Positions 8,025-15,850 of a DNA stretch of 64,000 nt are shown here, piece by piece. The stretch is from Chlamydiales bacterium (GTDB taxonomy: Bacteria; Chlamydiota; Chlamydiia; Chlamydiales; JAJFMA01), in contig JAUXSF010000033.1 of assembly GCA_030679955.1 (NCBI GenBank), positions 1 through 64,000 of the forward strand. The letters run 5' to 3'. How positions within the stretch are numbered: position 1 is the first letter of the stretch; every line of letters begins with the position of its first letter. The position numbers and the translations under genes were made by a program. The notes under the pieces were generated by a model. It had not been told where the DNA came from. It made no database searches and was given only the letters and a program-made list of their open reading frames with translations.

Positions 8025-9056
8025 ATGAATACTGATTCGTTAAAAGAATGGTTCGTGAACCAGCGCAGGCAGCTTCCTTGGCGTAGCGATGCCTCCCCGT
8101 ACGCCGTTTGGGTCTCGGAAGTCATGTTACAGCAGACGCAAGTAGCTGTTGTCATACCCTATTTTTTGCGTTGGATGGAGCGCTTTCCCACTGTCCAGAA
8201 CCTAGCTAACGCCTCTGCGGATGAGGTTATTAAGTTGTGGGAGGGTTTGGGATACTATTCCCGAGCTCGCAACCTTCATGCTGGCGCGCAGTATGTTGTC
8301 GAGAAATTTGGAGGCGTTCTTCCAGCGGAGTCACACGAGCTTTCCCAGATTAAAGGCCTCGGACCCTACACCGTAGCGGCTATTCAGGCCTTTGCATTTA
8401 AGCAAAAGACAGCTGCGGTGGACGGCAATGTCTTGAGGGTAATAAGCCGCCTATACGCTATTCATGAGCCGATCAATCAGCCTAAAACTGTCTCGAAAAT
8501 ACGCGCTATGGCCCAAGAGATGTTGCCTGATCAAGAGCCCTGGCTAGTAGCAGAGGCTTTAATTGAGTTGGGGGCTACCATTTGTAGCCGAAAGCCTGTA
8601 TGCGAAATGTGTCCAATGCAGCCTGGATGTAAAAGCTATGCACAAGGAATCCAGGAACAATTGCCCAAGAAGGATAAGCAAGTTGTTGCTCAAAAACTAT
8701 TCCGCGCTGTGGCGGTTATTAAAAGCACATTTGGGCTGCTTCTGCGCCGCTGTGTAGAGGGCGAGATCATGAATGACCTTCATGAGTTTCCTTATTTTGA
8801 AGTTACTGAAAGCGGCATTGATCATACACATTTATTGCGCGAATTTCCGCTTTCGCTTGAGTTTGAGCACTCCATGCCCTCGGTATCTCACTCCTTTACT
8901 CGTTATCGTGTTCGCCTTGATCCCGTCATCTTCACATGTTTTGAGGCTGTTGATGTTGCAGGATATCAGTGGAAGGCTTGGGACGAAATTCCTTCACTAG
9001 CGTTTTCTTCAGGGCACCGACGCATATTACAAGCTATTATGAAACAAGAGGATTGA
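8025..9056 (+). CDS. mutY: A/G-specific adenine glycosylase MutY
   Basis: A 343-residue base-excision repair enzyme that removes adenine opposite 8-oxoguanine. Visible features: LPWR near the N-terminus; SEVMLQQTQ with catalytic Glu32; the helix-hairpin-helix region around IKGLGPYT (109-116); AVDGNVLRV with catalytic Asp133; and the iron-sulfur loop Cys187, 193, 196, 202. The loop reads C-X5-C-X2-C-X5-C, one residue shorter than the usual X6 in its first gap. The C-terminal NUDIX-like domain is present, with a VSHSFTRYRV motif. I chose the ATG at 8025 because the longer reading translates an inverted repeat. The stop overlaps the next start (TGATG), so the two are coupled. Confidence 0.94.
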   Translation: MNTDSLKEWFVNQRRQLPWRSDASPYAVWVSEVMLQQTQVAVVIPYFLRWMERFPTVQNLANASADEVIKLWEGLGYYSRARNLHAGAQYVVEKFGGVLPAESHELSQIKGLGPYTVAAIQAFAFKQKTAAVDGNVLRVISRLYAIHEPINQPKTVSKIRAMAQEMLPDQEPWLVAEALIELGATICSRKPVCEMCPMQPGCKSYAQGIQEQLPKKDKQVVAQKLFRAVAVIKSTFGLLLRRCVEGEIMNDLHEFPYFEVTESGIDHTHLLREFPLSLEFEHSMPSVSHSFTRYRVRLDPVIFTCFEAVDVAGYQWKAWDEIPSLAFSSGHRRILQAIMKQED

Positions 9057-10144
9057 TGAAAATATTGCATACAGAGTCTTCTGGAGGCTTCGGTGGCCAA
9101 GAAATACGCATTTTACGCGAAGCGGAAGGTATGCGGGACCGTGGTCATGAGGTTATCATGGCTGTGCAGTCAGGCGGAGACTTGGTCCAAGCGGCCAGAG
9201 AGGCAGGCTTTTTGGTTTACGAGGTTTCTTTTAGCAAAAAGCGCGCCATGCAGGACCTTTTTGCCCTGGTGGGTATCATAAAGCGTCATAACATCGACAT
9301 TGTGAACACACATTCTTCCTGGGATGCATGGCTAGGCGGGGTGGCGGCTAAGGTGACAGGGCGCAGGATTATTCGAACTAGGCATCTCTCTACCTCTATT
9401 CGCCCTGGCATCAATAGTCGCCTACTATACCGGTTTTTGGCCGATCAGGTTGTCACGACATGTGAGACTACAGCCAACGTAATTTGCCGCCAAGCTGGGC
9501 TGACGGTTGATCGATGTCGCAGCATTCCTACTGGAGTCGCAGAGAATTTCCTGCCTGACAATGCAGCTAACTCTTTTCGGCAAAAATTTAAGATTCAGTC
9601 TGATGAAATCGTTGTTGGAACAGTATGCGTACTGCGTTCCTGGAAGGGCGTACAACATCTTTTGCAAGCAGCCAAGATTCTAGAGGGCGAGCCTCGTCTT
9701 CGCTGGTTAATTGTAGGTGATGGACCCGCTAAAGAGTTTCTAGAGCATTTAGCAGAGAGTTTGCAGCTAGGAGGCAAAGTCATTTTTACTGGCTATCAGC
9801 CTGATCCCATGTCGGCCATTGCCGCGATGGATATTTTTGCTTTGCTAAGCACTGCTAACGAAGGTGTCAGCCAAGCTTCTTTACAAGCTGCACTTTTAGG
9901 GAAGCCCTTGGTAACGACAGATATTGGAGGATTGGGAGAGGTCTGCATCGAGGGTCAAACAGGCTACAAATGTCCTGAAGCATCTCCTGCAGACGTTGCT
10001 ATCGCAATCAAACAGCTCGCAGATAATCCACAATTACGTCAGACCTTTGGGGCAAATGCTCGTCACTTGGCTTTAGGGAAGTTTACTTTAAAGAGCACTC
10101 TGGATGAGATGGAGAAGGTGTACGGTTTGCTTCAAGAAGCTTAA
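9056..10144 (+). CDS. Glycosyltransferase family 4 (GT-B)
   Basis: A 362-residue GT4 glycosyltransferase. The N-terminal domain begins MKILHTESSGGFGGQEI, containing the Gly-rich acceptor-side loop typical of GT4. The C-terminal donor domain has VGTVCVLRSWKGVQHLLQA, then LIVGDGPAKEFLE, and ends with the ANEGVSQASLQAALLGKPLV block, where Glu of the EGVSQA segment corresponds to the family E-x7-E donor-binding motif. It probably extends a cell-surface polysaccharide or LOS core. The start overlaps the mutY stop by one base. Its 3' end overlaps the convergent minus-strand GT2 gene by 62 bases, which is unusual and suggests mutual 3' interference or tight packing. Confidence 0.85.
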   Translation: MKILHTESSGGFGGQEIRILREAEGMRDRGHEVIMAVQSGGDLVQAAREAGFLVYEVSFSKKRAMQDLFALVGIIKRHNIDIVNTHSSWDAWLGGVAAKVTGRRIIRTRHLSTSIRPGINSRLLYRFLADQVVTTCETTANVICRQAGLTVDRCRSIPTGVAENFLPDNAANSFRQKFKIQSDEIVVGTVCVLRSWKGVQHLLQAAKILEGEPRLRWLIVGDGPAKEFLEHLAESLQLGGKVIFTGYQPDPMSAIAAMDIFALLSTANEGVSQASLQAALLGKPLVTTDIGGLGEVCIEGQTGYKCPEASPADVAIAIKQLADNPQLRQTFGANARHLALGKFTLKSTLDEMEKVYGLLQEA

Positions 10145-10853
10145 GGTACTTGTAGAAGGCTGTGTTGCCGTTGTAAATGGAGATGATAAATCCTTCACGT
10201 CCGCCCAAAAAACCTTTTTTCAGTATGTAGCTCTTAAAGAATGCAAACAAGCCGTGAGTAACAGCTTTGGTGACTGAGGATTTTTTGCCCTTTGCTTGCT
10301 GAGCATACAACGTGGAATAGATTTGCATTTTCGCTAGGAAGTCAGCCGTGCCACTGTAAGGATAGTGCTTCACAGGGTACTTAAGCGGAACGGTCTTTAA
10401 ATCTTTGGTAATCACTGCTTCGTGAACTTGAGCATCAGAAAAGCGCGTTGTCTTGCGGTTATACAGTTTGACTTGACGATCGGGATACCATCCACACCAA
10501 CGAATCCAGCGGCCGTTGTAGTAATTTTGTCGCCAAACTGAGTAGACGGCTTGTGGATCAAGAGTCAGGGCGGCGATTTCTTCGCTTAGCTCTGGCGTCA
10601 TGACCTCGTCGCTATCAACAGAAAGAATCCAGTCATTTCTGGCGGCAACCGAGGCGTTATTATGTGTAGGTCCAAAACCGACAAAGGGCGCTTCTAGTGC
10701 TCTGACGTTGGGGTGCTGTGATGCAATTTTTAGCGTTTCATCGGTGGAGCCGGTATCGTAGACAAGTACCTCATCAAACCGAGACAGAGCAGCCAAAACC
10801 TGAGGCAGGTATTTGGCGCTGTTCTTGGTAAGAATCGTGACGGTAATTGACAT
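10083..10853 (-). CDS. Glycosyltransferase family 2, LOS core type (WaaE/KdtX-like)
   Basis: A 256-residue GT-A glycosyltransferase of the WaaE/KdtX group, which adds glucose or a similar sugar to the inner core of LPS/LOS. Motifs: ILTKNSAKYLPQVL at the N-terminus, VYDTGSTDET for nucleotide binding, SVDSDE as the DxD metal motif, and the subgroup marker RWCGWYPDRQVKLYN followed by FSDAQVHEAV. I prefer the ATG at 10853, where the family homology begins; the upstream ATG at 10904 adds 17 hydrophobic residues, and neither has a good ribosome site. It is divergent from hemB, whose start is 62 bases away. It probably works with the two other glycosyltransferases of this locus. Confidence 0.85.
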   Translation of the reverse strand: MSITVTILTKNSAKYLPQVLAALSRFDEVLVYDTGSTDETLKIASQHPNVRALEAPFVGFGPTHNNASVAARNDWILSVDSDEVMTPELSEEIAALTLDPQAVYSVWRQNYYNGRWIRWCGWYPDRQVKLYNRKTTRFSDAQVHEAVITKDLKTVPLKYPVKHYPYSGTADFLAKMQIYSTLYAQQAKGKKSSVTKAVTHGLFAFFKSYILKKGFLGGREGFIISIYNGNTAFYKYLKLLEANRTPSPSHPECSLK

Positions 10854-10915
10854 AACAAAAGTATACCAAATTACCGCCAAAATTGTATATGATTCGCCCA
10901 ACATGAGGTTGAAAA

Positions 10916-11929
10916 ATGTTTACAGATGTTAATCGCGCCGAGGACTTCTTAACACAGCTCACAAGACGCCCAAGACGGAATCGTATCACCCCTGCTGTGC
11001 GAGCGCTAGTGCGTGAGACAGACCTTCAGGCACATGATATGGTGTGGCCTATCTTTGTGCGAGAAGGGACCAAAGAGCGTGATGTAATCAAAGGTATGGC
11101 GGACAATTTTAGGCTGTCTCCTGACCTTGTTGTACGCGAGGTAGAGGCTGCACACAAACATGGTATACGCGCGGTGATGCTGTTTCCTGTTATTCCTCGT
11201 GAAATGAAAGATCCTACAGGCTCGGAAGCATTGAATCCCGACAACTTGCTCAACCGCACCGTCCGAATGCTTAAACGTGAGTTACCGGACGTCTGTGTCA
11301 TTATTGATATCGCCTTGGATCCATATACTAGCCATGGCCACGACGGTTTGGTCAATGAACATGGCCACGTTCTTAACGATGAGACGGTACGCGTATTATC
11401 GACGATGGCCACTGTTGCCGCAGGTGCAGGGGTGGATATTGTGGCTCCTAGCGATATGATGGATGGACGTATTGGCTATATACGCCATGCATTGGATAGG
11501 CAAGGGTATACCAACGTCGGAATACTGGCATATGCTGCCAAGTATGCCTCGGCCTTCTATGGCCCTTTCCGCGACATTTTGGATTCTGCGCCAGCTTTCG
11601 GTGACAAAAAGACCTATCAGATGGATCCTGCGAATGTTCGCGAGGCATTACTGGAATGCGCTCTAGACGAGCAAGAGGGCGCTGATATGTTGTTGATCAA
11701 GCCAGCGCTGGCCTATCTCGATGTCATTGCTAAGGTAAAAGCCAATACCAACTTGCCAGTTGGTGGCTACCATGTGAGCGGAGAGTATGCCATGATCATG
11801 GCTGCTGCTGCTGCGGGTTGTCTCGATGCCGATCGTGCGCTATTGGAATGTATGTTAAGTATCAAGAGAGCAGGCGCTAGCTTCATACCTACCTATGCCG
11901 CACCACGAGTTGCCAAGCTCCTAAAGTAG
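10916..11929 (+). CDS. hemB: Delta-aminolevulinic acid dehydratase (porphobilinogen synthase)
   Basis: A 337-residue HemB that condenses two 5-aminolevulinate molecules into porphobilinogen, an early step of haem synthesis in the cytosol. Schiff-base lysines are visible at Lys209 (AYAAKYASAFYG) and Lys262 (LLIKPALAYLD). The metal region reads DIALDPYTSHGHDG (131-144), without the three cysteines of zinc-dependent enzymes, so this is the Mg-dependent subtype. GAGG lies 7 bases before the ATG. In Chlamydia hemB lies beside nqrA; here a YjbH-like gene separates them. A family B inverted repeat follows the stop codon. Confidence 0.96.
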   Translation: MFTDVNRAEDFLTQLTRRPRRNRITPAVRALVRETDLQAHDMVWPIFVREGTKERDVIKGMADNFRLSPDLVVREVEAAHKHGIRAVMLFPVIPREMKDPTGSEALNPDNLLNRTVRMLKRELPDVCVIIDIALDPYTSHGHDGLVNEHGHVLNDETVRVLSTMATVAAGAGVDIVAPSDMMDGRIGYIRHALDRQGYTNVGILAYAAKYASAFYGPFRDILDSAPAFGDKKTYQMDPANVREALLECALDEQEGADMLLIKPALAYLDVIAKVKANTNLPVGGYHVSGEYAMIMAAAAAGCLDADRALLECMLSIKRAGASFIPTYAAPRVAKLLK

Positions 11930-11935
11930 AGTTGG

Positions 11936-12037
11936 TGGACAAGGGACCTTAGGGACGAAAGGGACCCTAGGGACTGATGGACGTTAATAGTCCCCAAAGT
12001 CGCTATTGTCTCTTTCGTCCCTAAGGTCCCTTGTCCA
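11936..12037. repeat. Long inverted repeat between convergent genes, family B
   Basis: Outer arms of 29 bases at 11936-11964 and 12009-12037 match at 28 of 29 positions; they begin TGGACAAGGGACCTTAGGGA. The interior holds further GGGACC/GGTCCC-like units. The right arm ends at the base before the yjbH-like stop codon (12038-12040) and the left arm starts 7 bases after the hemB stop, so it probably terminates both transcripts. Related copies lie at 47255-47331 and, split, at 31837/34285. Confidence 0.9.
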
Positions 12038-14200
12038 TTATAAGCGTGTATCGTGGATCAGCTGAAAGAGGCCTTCGCCCGTGCCGGATCTGAAGCCAAC
12101 GTCTCTTAGCCAAGCAGAGATAGATTCTCCCCAGGTTTCAGCACTACTATGCGTTAGGAATATGTCGATGGGCATGGTGAAACCTATGCCCTTATCGAAG
12201 TACAGCTCACCGTTGATATGGTCATGGCCATCGGTGTAGGTATACCAGCCATATAGTCTTAGTCCGCTGGCATAGGTACGAGCTACTTCAAAACGAGCGC
12301 CTTTATCACCAGCCAAGAATCGACCTACGCTAACCTTAAAATCTATATCAGCTTCCTTCCAGATGTAATAGCCATCAAGGAAGTATTGCATACCATCAAA
12401 GTCAACATAAGTAACGTTGGTGCCATCAAACTTACGAATTGTTTTGGAGAAGCTAACACCTTTGGTGTTACGCTTATAGAGTTTTGCAACCTCTGCACCA
12501 AGAGCCCAGCAACTATGAAGCGGGTAGTACAAAACTTCGCCGGCAAATCCGCCATAAAACTGGGTAAAGAGGCCTGTGGACAGGCGTCCGTATAGACCGC
12601 AACCGAGATTCCAATTTTTCTGTAACAGAAATTCGTCGATAGTGATGTTGCGTTCTTGATAGTAGTTTAGAACGTCTGTCTGAACGTTCGGCAGTTGCGA
12701 GGGGTTCAAGGTATCCTGCTGAATATTCGGTGGAATGCTGGATTTGGCGATATATCCAAGCTGGAAACGGTAGAAGATCTCGTCGAACAAAAAGCCGTCC
12801 GTTCCAACATTCAAACCGACGGCATATTTAAACTTGCCGCGGCTGCTGCCGAATAGGTAGCGCATTTTAGGCGCTGCAAACCAGTTGAGGAGTGGGTACT
12901 GCCTTAAAAATGTTAGGTGATAATCACAAGGACAAGCGCTTGCTTCGCCTTCCCATGTAAGCAGATCTAACTCGTAGCGGCAAATTCCTTTAGCTCGCGC
13001 AGCTCCCAAATATTCTTGTCGGAAGCAGTATTCTTGAACAGGGAAGCCTCGGGAAGCTTCGATGATAACGGTAACGATGTCAAAATCATCTGGAATCAAG
13101 GCGACGAGTATTTCACGTAAACGCTGATAGGTGTCGCACGAGTACATCCAGCGATCCGTGGAAACTCTAATGCGCAGTTCCGTATCAGTACATTCGGTGG
13201 TGCCCACTCCGATTTCCCAAACTTCAAAACCTTGATCGCGTAGGGTATAGGTTAGCTCTTCTGTTAGGGCTAATTCTGTTCTATAGCATCCCAACGGTTC
13301 AGTGTTAACGGGAGCGCAGTAGGGCTTAGGATCATCTAAAGCTGGTATTAGGCGATAGGGAACGCCGAGGTCCCAAGAGGTTGATAGGGACCATGCGAAT
13401 TCTTCGCCGCGTACTTGTGCGACGGACATATCAATCCAGTTAAAGGCACGATATTTTAGACCGAAGTTGATGCGTGACGAGACATTTCGCCCTTTGGGAT
13501 GCTTTTCGAAATTTGGGTCTCTGTAATTTGTGGCGTCATATTCGGCTACTAGCACTATGGGGCGTAGCCATGAGTAGCACCAACGACGGAATGGTTGCCA
13601 AATGACACCACCGAATAGTGCGTGATATCTGTCACCGCCATAACCTACTGATGCTTCTAGGTTGTAAAGGGGCCATACTTGCGTGCCAACGATGTACAGA
13701 GCCTGAAAGTTCTTGGTGCCCAAAAAGTCATCTGCACCGATGGCGACACCTGGTAGCCAATAGTCGGAGTCTTCAGGGCGTGTCAGCGCAAACTTAAGGT
13801 TGATGCCGCGGTCCGACATATCACCAAAGCCCATAGGGCTTAAAATGGGGTCATCAACACCGCGAAAAATGCGGTAGTTTAAAGTGGCTTCAAGGTTAGG
13901 AAAGGGTTGCAGCGCTACGTTGATGTTGTAGTAAGGAGGTACGGATGAAAAACCAACACGCAATGTGCCTTCGTCAGCCATTAGCGCGGAGGGCATGTTC
14001 AGGTATCCGCCCTGCAACAGGTGGTTGTAGGTAACAGGCATGCGGTCGCAAGCGCAATTGTTGATCTGTTTTACAATCATAAGATCGCGCATCAGCGCTT
14101 CACCTGGATTGCGCTCAGTAAGTCCAGGGCCACATCCGGAAGCGTGGAGGCAATGTAGCCTTCCTAAAAATAGTAAGGCAAGTAAGGCAATACGCAACAT
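12038..14200 (-). CDS. YjbH-like outer-membrane beta-barrel protein
   Basis: A 720-residue exported protein of the YjbH/GfcD (DUF940) type, outer-membrane proteins linked in other bacteria to exopolysaccharide export. After a signal peptide (residues 1-20, LLALLFLGRLHCLHA) comes the family opening GGYLNMPSALMADEGTLRVG, then PFPNLEATLNYR, DRGINLKFALTRPED and PGVAIGADDFLGTKNFQA. Alternating aromatic strands continue to the end, consistent with barrels. It contains many cysteines (for example CACDR, CPCDY), as is common in disulfide-stabilised chlamydial envelopes. I chose the ATG at 14200 because it opens a clean signal peptide; the longer reading starts with GTG. No polysaccharide operon surrounds it, so its role is inferred only. 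Confidence 0.75.
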   Translation of the reverse strand: MLRIALLALLFLGRLHCLHASGCGPGLTERNPGEALMRDLMIVKQINNCACDRMPVTYNHLLQGGYLNMPSALMADEGTLRVGFSSVPPYYNINVALQPFPNLEATLNYRIFRGVDDPILSPMGFGDMSDRGINLKFALTRPEDSDYWLPGVAIGADDFLGTKNFQALYIVGTQVWPLYNLEASVGYGGDRYHALFGGVIWQPFRRWCYSWLRPIVLVAEYDATNYRDPNFEKHPKGRNVSSRINFGLKYRAFNWIDMSVAQVRGEEFAWSLSTSWDLGVPYRLIPALDDPKPYCAPVNTEPLGCYRTELALTEELTYTLRDQGFEVWEIGVGTTECTDTELRIRVSTDRWMYSCDTYQRLREILVALIPDDFDIVTVIIEASRGFPVQEYCFRQEYLGAARAKGICRYELDLLTWEGEASACPCDYHLTFLRQYPLLNWFAAPKMRYLFGSSRGKFKYAVGLNVGTDGFLFDEIFYRFQLGYIAKSSIPPNIQQDTLNPSQLPNVQTDVLNYYQERNITIDEFLLQKNWNLGCGLYGRLSTGLFTQFYGGFAGEVLYYPLHSCWALGAEVAKLYKRNTKGVSFSKTIRKFDGTNVTYVDFDGMQYFLDGYYIWKEADIDFKVSVGRFLAGDKGARFEVARTYASGLRLYGWYTYTDGHDHINGELYFDKGIGFTMPIDIFLTHSSAETWGESISAWLRDVGFRSGTGEGLFQLIHDTRL

Positions 14201-14270
14201 GTAAAGATCTTCTCGTGAAAAAGTGATGCCCACAGTACCAAGAACGCGAATTCCGTGGAAGAACTTTAGG

Positions 14271-14337
14271 GACAGTGAAACAATAATTCGCGAGAGCTTT
14301 CGCGTTGCCGAATCGTACAGATTATTGTTTCACTGTC
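14271..14337. repeat. Inverted repeat, family D
   Basis: Arms at 14271-14287 (GACAGTGAAACAATAAT) and 14321-14337 are exactly complementary, with an inner CGCGA/TCGCG-type stem. It ends 7 bases before the nqrA stop codon on the minus strand and is a likely terminator for nqrA. Confidence 0.8.
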
Positions 14338-14344
14338 TCTTACG

Positions 14345-15709
14345 TTATTTTAGTACTTCAAGAGCATAGGCTTTCAAGCCTTGCTTCACGATATCCGTCA
14401 TCTCGACCTTAGATGGGCACACAAAGGTGGGAAGGGCAAAATCTTCTGGAGCCACTTCTAGCAATCCTAAGGAGTCCGCGAGCTCATAGTCTTGTGCCAT
14501 GAGCGCTTTACATAACAACATTGGATTGATGTTTAGTGGTGTAACATTGACGCCGGGCTCACCGGTGACAAATGGGCGTGGCTCGCCATGCAGGCTTGTT
14601 GTGAAGTCGTAAAGACGTTTAGAATTTTTCAAGTGGCCGGAGATATATGCGCCGCTGGCAGTGTATTTGTTAATGCCAAGGCGGAAGAAGTGCAGGAACT
14701 CGCGTGAAATGGCTTCGGGAATAACTACAAAAGCTGTGTCGGCAAAACCTAGAAAGTCATCGCTCTCCACTTGGTCGCCAGTTAGCGGATTGCCCGAAAC
14801 ATAACGGTAGAGGCCTTTAGGTACTCTAGTTGCGATGAGTGCTGAGATAGGATATCCAGCACGAAGGCGGAAGAAGCCTGTTTTGCCCTCGAGGATTCCT
14901 GGCCCTGCTATGCTGATAATACGTTCAATATTGTGACGTCCGGTAAGGATATAGTAGCCGATATCGACCACATCCCGCGCGGTAACGGTCCATACTACAT
15001 CATCAACGCTGGACACAGGGTCTATTTGTTGAATGTGCAGCGAGGGATTAGCAATTGGGTGCGGACCTTCAGCGGTGTGATGTGTGACATGCGTGGCTTC
15101 TCTAAACGCTTTGCTAGTGGTATCAGAGCGGTATACTAAGTGAACAGCTCCGGGTGTTAGCATGCTAAGGGCGTGGAGCCCAACGGCAAATTCGCGTTCG
15201 AAACCTTCGACCTGCATTTCAGCAGAGGGTGTGAGGGGCGCTGATTCCAAAGCTTTTACAAAAACGCTTCGGGGTGTTTTGTCTGGGTTTGCTAAGGTAT
15301 TAAATGGTCTTTGGCGTATCTGTGCAAAGAATCCACCAGCCAGCAGTGCTTTTACAAGATCTTCGCGGGACGTGTTGCTTAAGTTGATAGGATTATTTTC
15401 GAGGTGTTCATCTTTATCATTTAGCTGAATAACGATGTCGGTTGGATGTCTTTTGTGTCCGCGAAGAACGTCTTTAACAACACCGGATGCTGGAGATACA
15501 AAAACGCGGTCAGAAGAGCCCTTGTCGGCTAGTAAAGGTTGTCCAATTTTGACAACATCGCCCGCTTTTACGAGCAGTTTAAATTTAATATCGTCGAAGG
15601 GACGAAGGTTTAGCGAGGCAATATGTGGCCTTGGCAATTCCTGAATATTTCCCGTGGGTAGTCCAGCGATGGGAATATTCAGTCCTTTGGTTGTCTTAAT
15701 GTGAACCAT
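14345..15709 (-). CDS. nqrA: Na+-translocating NADH-quinone reductase subunit A
   Basis: A 454-residue NqrA, the cytoplasmic quinone-associated subunit of the sodium pump that couples NADH:quinone oxidation to Na+ export. The N-terminus MVHIKTTKGLNIPIAG and the later segments VSPASGVVKDVLRGHKR and HALSMLTPGAVHLV are typical, and the length is standard. No nqrB-F genes follow it, as in Chlamydia, where nqrA is apart from nqrBCDE. AAAGG lies 7 bases before the ATG. A family D inverted repeat directly follows the stop. Confidence 0.96.
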   Translation of the reverse strand: MVHIKTTKGLNIPIAGLPTGNIQELPRPHIASLNLRPFDDIKFKLLVKAGDVVKIGQPLLADKGSSDRVFVSPASGVVKDVLRGHKRHPTDIVIQLNDKDEHLENNPINLSNTSREDLVKALLAGGFFAQIRQRPFNTLANPDKTPRSVFVKALESAPLTPSAEMQVEGFEREFAVGLHALSMLTPGAVHLVYRSDTTSKAFREATHVTHHTAEGPHPIANPSLHIQQIDPVSSVDDVVWTVTARDVVDIGYYILTGRHNIERIISIAGPGILEGKTGFFRLRAGYPISALIATRVPKGLYRYVSGNPLTGDQVESDDFLGFADTAFVVIPEAISREFLHFFRLGINKYTASGAYISGHLKNSKRLYDFTTSLHGEPRPFVTGEPGVNVTPLNINPMLLCKALMAQDYELADSLGLLEVAPEDFALPTFVCPSKVEMTDIVKQGLKAYALEVLK

Positions 15710-15850
15710 ATGAAACCTTTTTTCAGCGTAGTCTTAAAACTTACGTGAAAAAATCTTTTCTGAAAAGTGGCCGATATCTTTGATCTCACAGATTTTACGG
15801 TCAGGCGCTTGGCACAGTTCATGCATCACTTAGTGAACAAGGAGCTTGCT

